This document shows positions 55,556-64,000 of a stretch of 64,000 nucleotides of DNA, one piece after another. The first letter of the stretch is position 1; each line of letters opens with the position of its first letter. A program made the position numbers and the translations under genes. The stretch is from Crossaster papposus (taxonomy: Eukaryota; Echinodermata; Asteroidea; Velatida; Solasteridae): assembly GCA_037893245.1 (NCBI GenBank), contig JBAIAA010000659.1:558001-622000 (forward strand), written 5' to 3'. The notes below the pieces were generated by a model that worked only from the letters and a program-made list of their open reading frames with translations, was not told where the DNA came from and made no database searches.

Positions 55556-55935
55556 TAATACAAATATAAAACTAATAATAATAGGCAGTTCTTAAATAGC
55601 GCACCTATCTACCAAGATTGGTACTCAAGGCGCTCTCACATTATTACCCCGGTCATTGGGCCCATGAAACATTCCAAATACCATCTCAGCTCCCTGGGGA
55701 GTATAAAGCTCGATGCTGCCATTTCGGCGTAAAGCAGCTAAATCAACCATAACCATCTCTGCCCTCACAGGTACTCATTTACTCCTGGGTGGAGAGAAGC
55801 AATGAGTGACAAAGTGCCTTGCCCAAGGGCGCATGCACCATAGTCCCAGGCCGGACTCGAACCCACAACCTGTAGCTTTACCTATAACGATTACAAATTC
55901 AATGCTCCAGACCACGAGGCCACGGCACTCCACGT
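55556..55935 (-). repeat. SINE-type repeat in unit 2
   Basis: Counterpart of 45115-45485, with small differences. Confidence 0.72.
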
Positions 55936-56485
55936 CGACAGAATGCTCTTGATAGCGCCGCTTCACCGTTGGAATCTCTCAGTCTCCTGACGACGGGCAG
56001 AGCATTCTGTCCAAACCGCTGAGTTCCCTCCAGTTCTATTTAGAACCACACAACTACCACATACCGCAAATTATTTATCTTTTTGCTTTTTGGCCATGCA
56101 AACCTTTAAAGCTCACAAAGATATACTGAGGGCCTAATACTTCGATCTTAGAAAGATTTCTTTCTTCTCTAAAGAACATCTTGTTAAGATCGAAATATTA
56201 GGCCCCTTAACTTATTTGATTTGTACATTTCAGGTCATTCCAGCCAGTAAGCAATTTGCAGCAGTTTAAATCTTATTCAAAGATATACTGTAAATTACTA
56301 TAGGCTACGCAGTACACGCACAAATCCTTAATCATCTTCTGTTATTTACAACTATAATTCACTTTGTGCGCGACTAATTATGTATTTATCCGTTTTATTT
56401 ACACGGTAGCACATTGCGTGTTTCGTGCACTCTCAACTACCTGAGACAGTTTAGTATGGTCACATAATACCGAACATGTACTTGT

Positions 56486-56819
56486 TTAAAGATAGGATAC
56501 ACCATTTGCAGATATTGAACATATTTACTACCGAATTATTAAGAATTATCTTACTCGTTTGAAAGTAAATAATGATTCTAGGCAAAATGATTGCGCTAGA
56601 TATCCTGTAACTGTTCTGAAAAATAAAACTTTTTAAAACATAAAAATAACTGCTCGACGCCGGTTGAAAACAAACGCTGTTTTTTGTGCTTTTCTCGGCA
56701 TCCATGATTGTAAAACTTCGCACGGGTCAGTTAAACGATATTTACTATAAAATACAACCCCCCAAATCTACCCATTCATGATAATTCAAGCATTTACCAA
56801 TGGTGTATCCTACCTTTAA
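56486..56819. mobile_element. M1 TTAA element in unit 2, hairpin deleted
   Basis: Counterpart of 46040-46427, shorter by about 54 bp; the loss is mainly the GC-palindrome segment. Confidence 0.87.
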
Positions 56820-59117
56820 AACCAATCCACCACATTTTTGTATTCCGTTATAAAAACGCGTCAGACAAGCAAACATACTCCCAAATTATTACACTTCAGT
56901 TTTTTCTACTACCATTCTTAATAATAACAACACAAACTACTATAGAGAACTAAGCGGAAACTCTTTTTTAGAAAAAGAAATATGAAATGTAAACAAATGT
57001 TGTTAAAATCAGAAGAGTTAAACCATTTTTTGCTGTATTGTATTAGCATTTTTCTTGCATACCAAATATGCTGTCATAACTGTACATGTTCTGCCCGAAT
57101 CGTTTTTTAACATGCTAGTTTTCCATGTTCATTTGATGAGGTTGTTTGGGTCTTGCAGCTTGAATGGAGGCTACGAGTTGATGCCAGCATCTTTCCTCGT
57201 CCTCTTGCCTCCATTCGAGACACGTGATCTTGTCTCGAAGTACTGTCAAGGTGGTTGGTAAGGCATCCACTGGAAGAGCGTCAAACAACACGAGTAGGAG
57301 ACCAGCCGCACCGTCCATGATAGCGGCGTTACCAGCGACCGCTCTGGCGACTGGAGCGGCGCCTACACCTGCCTCCAACATCCGGGTACTAGCCATGTCC
57401 AACTCCAGCATGCACTGGCCGTTTTCAATGAAGTTAGCATCGAGGAGGAAAATTACTAGCCGACTAGACTTCATCGCAGTCGCTATATTGTTCAACTTGT
57501 TGACGCCGAGGATGAAGTCTCGAAAGGACAAACACAGGCGGAAGTTATTAGGCTCTCCCTCCAGGCGCTGTACCATCTGTTCGGAGACGAAGTTGTCCAT
57601 TTCGCTATGATGACAGACGTAAGCGTCGTATGCGTGCCCCTCTCCATCATCTTCATTGGCATTGTTATCACGGCGATTGAATCTTCTGAATAGTCCAACC
57701 CACCTCCGCTTCATCTTTCTGTGCACAACCACAACTACCACCAGCATTGCAATGCCTAGAACAACAACAGCTGAGATGATGGAGATAGACAGGGGTGTGA
57801 CTGTGGAGGAGTCTACCAAATCCCGCGTTGTGGGGTTCACAGGTACCACGTACACCGTGCTTTCTGTAATACAGTTTATTTTCAGATAATTGACGAGGCT
57901 TAAGTCGGTGAGTTCTCTGCCTTTCAGCAGCACAGGACTCTCACAGTGATAGCCGAAAAGTGAACCACTTTGCTGCAAGTATACAATGAACGGCAGCAAA
58001 TCACAATCGCACCTGAAAGGATTATAGTTCAACCCAATGCTAACTAGAGAAGGTACCCGTCCCAATGCCTCAATATCGGCGGCAGATACAGTCTTTATGT
58101 TGTTATACGTTAGATCCAAGAAAGTCAAGTTGGTGAGTGAGGAGATTGCATCGGTTGGTACCTGTTGCAACTCACAGTCGCTGATAATCAGCGAAGTAAG
58201 AGCTGGAAGGTCCTGGAATGCACGCGGTGATACGCCTTGAATCTGCATACTCCGTATGTTCACATTGTCCAAGGAGGCTAAATTATACAAGAAATGATCA
58301 GGTAGATACCTAATTGAAGTGTATGCGATGGTGAGTTTTCTCAGAGCTCGAAACGAGTGGAAACTCGGAGGTTCAATTGGTTCGCCATTTTTCTGACTCA
58401 CTCCGACGATGCTGAGTCGTTCCAGATTGGCACTCTGGTCCTGGAAGCCATCCAAGGGTAGACTTGTCAGTTGAGTTGCGATGAACGTCAGAGCTGATAG
58501 AGTCTGACCGGCGAACGCGCCTCTCTCCACAGACACAAGCTCAACGTTGTGGATGAATAAGTGAAACGGAGTCACGCTGGCTGTGGCTGGTATGGCGTTT
58601 GTAGGGATCACCAGGGGATTTAAAGCATCCGTGGACGTGTTTCTCGCGTTGTATAATACAAGAGACCACCAGGGATTCATTGTAAGGTTTAGGCTGTAAA
58701 ACTGCGAGAAGTTAAATCCACTTGGGCCAACAAAACACCTAAGCGAGAGACTGAGCTCTTGAGGCGTATCTACCGAATAACTGAGCTGTGATGAGTCGCA
58801 GGAGCATCCTTCGGGAGGGGTTAACGCAGACGGGCTGTTCCCAGTCGATTTCGTACGGATACGTCAACGGCAGAAAACACAACAGAAACAGCACATTGAC
58901 AGATGCGCCCTTCATTGACTCTGTGGACAAATTTACAAAAACAAAAGTTTAGGCTGCGGCTGCCTAAACATGAAAACGTTTTTTAAAAATCAACAGATGT
59001 TTATGCTGTTCCCACTTGGCGTTTGGTGCCCTCCTTAATTTCACTGACTGACAGTGACATTCGTTAGATTGTTTTCGTATGGGAGTATTTGGTTAAGGTC
59101 GGTTCATACGCGAACAT

Positions 59118-59672
59118 TTTGTGACGCCAGTTTTCGTCTTTTGTCTGGAAGAGTGTGATATTAGGTTTGTTTCATTTCAACCAGACCTTTGAAATAGAAT
59201 AAATTAACAACCCAAAACATGAAAGTTCCGGGGAGTATAATACTCTCTAAAAAGTGAAAAGCTCACTCTAAAAAGAGTGAATCTCCATAAAAACAATTTA
59301 AAATGTTCACTATTTCGAGGAGCCATAATTTATAACAACTCTTTTGGAGTTGTCTAGACTCTAAGAAACTTCATTACAGTCTAGTCTTTTTTCGAGTGGT
59401 TAATATAATAGATTCACTCTTTAATACAACTTTAGAGAGTGAAATTTAGAGAGCTAGATGGAGATATAGCGTTGGGTGGGTTAACGCGTCTACGCGATCG
59501 GCTAAACAACGTCCCATAGGTAAACTATAGACTTGTGTTTGTTGGTAACAAATACAGGACTGTTTCGACAATAATGTTACCGAAACAATATTATTGACTT
59601 AGTTTACCAAGGCAGTAAGATGTATAACATAGGCCTTTATAATGTACACAGTTTAGTTGGATGTAATTTTCA
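59118..59672. mobile_element. ~555-bp insertion present only in unit 2
   Basis: Unit 1 joins the flanks directly (catacgctaacat / aagggcgcctttggaaagc). Part of it resembles 30331-30400 (ttcaaccaga, aaccaaaacat-like), so it is repetitive. No coding potential seen. Confidence 0.6.
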
Positions 59673-60325
59673 AAGGGCGCCTTTGGAAAGCAGTTTTAAA
59701 CCGAAATGAACTACTCTCTTTAAGAATACATTAAATATAAATGTTGATATACATTTTGACAAAAATGACACCTGATGACGTCATGATGAGGTCAGTGCTC
59801 TAGACATAACTTCAGGTACTAATCTACGCATGTGTCAACTATAGCTATCACGTATACAAATATTTGGGTTGATGTAAATGCCCAAAATGCCGGTTGAAAA
59901 AAATAAAATACAAAACAAATGCTATGGGAAGAAGTCTAACAAAGAAAAAGAGAACAAAAATATGTGTTTTTTACATGACAAACAGAGCTGTTTTGGCTGT
60001 TCGGAAATGCTTCTCGTTTGTCTTTGTACATGTAAGATACGGAGCAAAAAAATGCATCTGTAATATTATTGTAACTTGATGACGTCACCATGTCACATCA
60101 ATTTCTGTCTATACACTTTCATCATGGAGGCCGGTAGGGACCTCCATTCTTTCATGAACTTACGTACATTAACCTATAGATATGTAGCTTTTGGGCTTCA
60201 AATGTGAACCTTTATAAGGGACTAAAATTAAGTGTGGTTGACCGGTTTTAAACAGTATGTTTAAAATTTAATACCGGTTTGGAGTCTGGACGCTGATAAT
60301 GACCCGAGTCGAAACCTAACTACCT

Positions 60326-61188
60326 AGTCCGAGTTACTGGACTCTAGTTATCGCTTTTTTTGTTTACATTTGGACATCATCTGGCGCTACTAGAGTCCGA
60401 GGAAGTACACATGCATTCGTCGCAATCTCTTAAATGTGGTTCAAAAAGTCGCCCAAATCCACAGAAATTTAAAAAAAAAATACCCCCAAATCCCCTAAAT
60501 CGCCTTTCATAATGTGTCCAAGATAAATTTCAAGGCTTCGGTGATATTCGCGAACAATAATTATTTCTGACCTGCAAATCCAGGAAATTCGACGACGAGT
60601 AGTGTGGACTGTCGGTCGCCATCTTCAAAAGTGACACCAAATGTTTATGGATACGGTGGCCCGGACGGGACATAATCAGTGGTGATTATTTTTGCAATGT
60701 CGTCAATAGTTGTGGCATCGTAAATTGTTACGACTAGTGAATATTTTTGCCACGTCGTGAAAAATGATGACGCAAAACAGAATATTGACAACCATTCGTG
60801 AATAAATCTACAACGTTGCAAAATAAATATTCACCACCGATTATGTCCCGTCCGGGCCACCGTATCCATAAACATTTGGTGTCACTTTTGAAGATGGCGA
60901 CCAACAGTGCACACTACTTTGAATATTCTCGTCGAATTTCCTGGATTTGCAGTTCAGAAATTGTTCGCGAATATCACCGAAACCTTGAAAGTTGATCTTG
61001 GACACATATGAAAGACGATTTAGGGGATTGTGAGGTATTTTGTTAAATATTTATGTGAATTTGGGCGACTTTTTAAACCACATTTAAGAGATTGCGACGA
61101 ATGCATGTGTACTTCCTCGGACTCTAGTAGCGCCAGATGATGTCCAAATGTTAAAAAAAGCGAGAACTAGAGTCCAGTAACTCGGACT
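60326..61188. mobile_element. 863-bp palindromic (foldback) element
   Basis: Two arms of about 355 bp are near-perfect inverted copies (AGTCCGAGTTACTGGACTC at left, its complement at right), around a ~150-bp centre. Direct repeats flank it: an 8-bp aactacct if the element starts AGTCCGAG, or up to 12 bp (ctaactacctag) if it starts TCCGAG. Unit 1 at about 49915 has the uninterrupted site. No ORF of note. It lies in the receptor A' intron. Confidence 0.92.
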
Positions 61189-61331
61189 AACTACCTAGAA
61201 TTGCAGAAATATATACCCGAGCTTGAAACATATCGCTTCAATTGAGTATTAAAGTTGGCAAAATAAGATTGCCGAAACCTGACTATACCTAACATAAACT
61301 TATCGGCTATACCTAAACTTAAAACACTCAC

Positions 61332-61338
61332 CAGCCAT
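61332..61338 (-). CDS. Seven-base exon 1 of receptor A'
   Basis: Same ATGGCTG|gtgagt as receptor A, in the same relative place. Conservation across the duplication supports it as a real exon. Confidence 0.55.
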
Positions 61339-62553
61339 ATGCAGAAAAAAACGACACAGGTTAATCAAACCAATTGCACTACAAATTAATGCGGTTCCCT
61401 CACGTTTACTTTTCCTTTCATCAATTTAACCTTCCTTCTTATTCCTCCATGATTTAACTAAGTCAAGTGTATTTCGAAAGCAAGTTGTGTAGGCCTGAAC
61501 CGCTGCTGCTGTTATTCCACGAAATATAAAGTAAAGCGCAAGAGTTTCTTAGTTATAGATAAACGAAACCAAGAAAATACCAACAAGAAAATTCTAACAT
61601 GGCATGGTGGACAGTCATCGAAACTAGGCTGACAATAAAAGGTCAAAAACAACAACGAATGTTCGACCCCGCTCACTTCCTGTTTTTTTCTGCCCTTTTT
61701 TATAGTACAGGTGTACTACACAACGTAGTACTATTATGTATAAACGCGCATGCATGACAAGGTCTTGTGGTAGACCACGACTTGAACCTCGGTACACATG
61801 TACACTGTGTAATGTCAAACAGAATGGGGAAAATAGGTTTTTAATGCAGATACACTGTAAAATATTTACAGTTATTTACATGTACAACTACATGTTGTAT
61901 ATTCCACTTTATTATTTAATACTTATAATATTATTCATTGTATTCATAGGGTAGCGTGTCTTGTTTATACGTGCACTCTAAAATGGATATATCATATACA
62001 ATGCGTCAGACAACTAAACATACTCACTTTATTACACTTCACTTCTCTATTAAAACCTACGCTTTTGCAGACAAAGAAATTAACAAACTACCACTTCAGG
62101 GAGCTAAGCGGAAACTCTTTTTTGTCGAAAGAAAACAAAAAATATAAACAATTTTGTTCAAACAATAAGAGTTCGGTTATTTCTGCTGAGAATTATACAT
62201 TTTATTGCATTTAATTTCTTTACACAATCATAAATTCTGTCATGTTATAAACTGTGTTTATAAACCGGCTCAGGTTACTCTCTTTATATAATACTACATG
62301 TAACTCTATGGTTACGTCGCGGTATAAAAGTGCATGGGAACCCACGGTATAATTACATGAAGGAATGTCGCGCCAAGTACCGCGAGGCCGCGGTATAGAA
62401 AGAGTCCAATATGAACACGGTTACGGTGAACAAGTGTCACCTACAGGCACTTACGGACCGCTTTAAATCCACAACACCTCGGGACCATAAATTTCGTACT
62501 TTTTCCTCTCAAACTATATTTATATGATAGTACATTTTGTTCGTCGGGTGCGT

Positions 62554-64000
62554 CTAAACTATCGGTTGTGTTATGTCAAAGCTCGCGTTTGGATTATTAT
62601 GTGGTGTATTCCGGAGTGATGTTTTAAGTTGTTGCCAGCATCTTGTCGCATCGTCCATGCTCCATTCCAAGCATGTAATCTTGTCTCGGAGGACCCTTAA
62701 GGTGGCCGGCAAGGCATCCACAGGTAGCGCCTCAAGCAGCACGAGTAGGAGATCAGTACCTCCAGGAAGGAGGCTAAATGAATCGGCATTAGTGGCTGGA
62801 ACCACGCCCAGTGAGCCTTCCTCCAGCGTCCGTGTGCACGCCATGTTTAACTCTAACATACACTGGCCACAGGCGATAAACTCTGCGTCAAGGAGAACGA
62901 CGACGGACCGGCTCGTCTCAATGGCGTTAGACACGTTCTCGAGCTTGTCTGCACCGACCAGGAAATCTCTAAAAGACAGGCAGAGGCGAAAGTCATCTTC
63001 TCCTTCCATGTTTGGTATCATCTCGTTGACGACAAACTCAGTCGCACTTTCGTGGTGGCAAACGTATGCGTCGTATCTGAATTCGGTCTCTTGGCGGGAG
63101 GTATGGCGGGAAATACTTCTGTAATCAAAACGTCTGAACAAACTTACCCACCTCCTCTTCAGTTTCTTATACATCATCCAGGTGCTTGCCACACCCACTA
63201 TGCTCACCACGACTGATACTATCACAGCGGGTATAATGATCCGATATGGCGAAAACGATATCACGATATCACCTCCCTCATATTTCTTGGTTGTATTGAC
63301 GAGCGGCAGTTCAGTTGAGATAGTTGTCGTGTCTACACTGCAGTTCGATTCGAGGTAGGAAGCAAGATCTGGCGATAACAATTGTGCTCCTAGCATACGT
63401 GGTGGGTTTGTACACGAATAGCCAGCGAAGTTGCTTCTTTTGCCGATGTGTATCGATGACTGGTGCAGCCAGTAAACGAAAGGTAGCAGTTCGCATGTGC
63501 ACAAGAAGGGGCTTCCAGCTCCAAGACGAAACACCTCAAGAAATGTCATGTTTCTCAGAGCCGCCACCACCGCTGCATCAACCATCTCGATTCGATTACC
63601 TTCCAGGTGTAGCTCAGTCAGTCCTTGAAGCTCTCTCAAAATCCTGGCGTCCAAAGTCTTGATTTCGTTGTGGGAGAGGTCCAAGTGTTTCAGACTCCGG
63701 TGATCAGTCAATGAAATAATTGTGGCTGAGTTTTAAGCTCTCTAGTCGGGGAACGTTGTGGAGAACCAATCGAGGGAAGTCTTGGTCTTCAAGTAGCGTA
63801 TTGGAGATATCCAAGTGTACAAGAGCAGGCAAGTTGGAGAAGGTATAGTTCGGAAGGTGCTTAAGTGGTGTGTTGCTTATAGTGATAGCCTGGAGCGCCT
63901 CAAAGGAGTGAAAACGAGGAGGCAAAATGGCACTGTTCTTATTAGTCAACACGTCAAAGATGTCTATTCTGAGCAGTGAGGCGCTTTGCTCACGTAACGC
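62554..64000 (-). pseudogene. Toll-like receptor B', 17-base deletion, cut by window edge
   Basis: Nearly identical to B. The part 62554-63711 holds LRRs, LRR C-cap, TM helix and TIR domain (YDAYVCHH, LCLSFRDFLVG) in one frame. The LRR part from 63704 to the edge is in another (RIDIFDVLTNKNSAILPPRF to SLKLSHNYFID then stop). The break is a 17-base deletion after 63712 relative to B; B's own 2-base deletion is absent here. The N-terminus lies beyond 64000. One small B/B' length difference is PNMEGEDDF versus PNMEDDF. Confidence 0.8.

Larger units (their letters stand above)
57115..61338 (-). pseudogene. Toll-like receptor A', one-base frameshift
   Basis: Paralogue of receptor A. Exon 1 is 61338-61332 (ATGGCTG, gtgagt) and exon 2 runs from 58920 to 57115. 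After the signal peptide and EIDWEQPVCVNP the frame shifts: the run at 58816-58820 has one more G than in A. Beyond it the original frame continues through FVGPSGFNFSQFY and stays open for 521 codons from MNPWW, with LRRs, LRR C-cap, one stalk unit, TM helix (SISIISAVVVLGIAMLVVVV) and TIR domain (YDAYVCHH, LCLSFRDFILG). A single homopolymer indel could be a sequencing error, so this may be a working gene. Its intron is longer than in A because it holds a ~555-bp insertion and an 863-bp palindrome. Confidence 0.82.
54883..64000. repeat. Tandem segmental duplication, unit 2
   Basis: Colinear with unit 1 (about 42710-53400). The left breakpoint is visible: both begin tatattcaactttgaccgac, with unrelated sequence to the left. 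Shared content in order: the cgagt-rich stretch, a SINE copy, a TTAA element, receptor A, a shared intergenic/intron region, and receptor B. The unit runs past the right edge. Bases about 53420-54880 separate the units and are not duplicated. Confidence 0.9.

Overview
The window is eukaryotic nuclear DNA. It is AT-rich, its genes have GT-AG introns, and it is crowded with miniature inverted-repeat elements, tRNA-derived repeats and microsatellites such as (tacatg)n. An SR-protein kinase, a Shisa-type membrane protein and a tandem group of short Toll-like receptors point to a marine invertebrate deuterostome. An echinoderm is my best guess, from gene content and repeat style; I could not search a database.

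Layout. (1) Bases 1-6557 are non-coding and repeat-rich: probably an SRPK intron or 5' flank. (2) Bases 6558-23815 (+) carry 14 exons of an SRPK gene running to the stop codon; the N-terminal exon(s) are not in the window. (3) Bases 23.8-33.6 kb are a convergent intergenic region with MITEs, a SINE and one orphan exon that reads like the start of a THAP zinc finger (32723-32797, +). (4) Bases 33663-42274 (-) carry a complete four-exon Shisa-like gene of about 385 codons, with signal peptide, Cys-rich domain, TM segment and Pro/Tyr-rich tail. (5) From about 42.7 kb to the right edge there is a tandem segmental duplication, all genes on the minus strand: unit 1 (42.71-53.4 kb) and unit 2 (54.88 kb to the edge). 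Each unit holds one 'A' and one 'B' Toll-like receptor.

Only receptor A of unit 1 (46724-50069) looks intact. Its paralogue A' has a one-base frameshift, B has at least two frameshifts, and B' has a 17-base deletion. Intact A differs from A' by a seven-copy 51-bp repeat that lengthens its extracellular stalk. All four TIR domains lack the usual BB-loop proline. A and A' share a first exon with only seven coding bases.

The two units act as each other's empty-site control for insertions. Unit 1 has a 190-bp element with an 8-bp target duplication, a ~1.8-kb AT-rich insertion and an AT-rich satellite. Unit 2 has an 863-bp near-perfect palindrome and a ~555-bp insertion. More than a dozen distinct inverted-repeat element families are recognisable, many with TTAA at both ends.

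The genes have no evident shared pathway. SRPK phosphorylates splicing factors, Shisa proteins act in membrane trafficking or receptor regulation, and the TLR block is an innate-immune multigene cluster evolving by duplication and decay.
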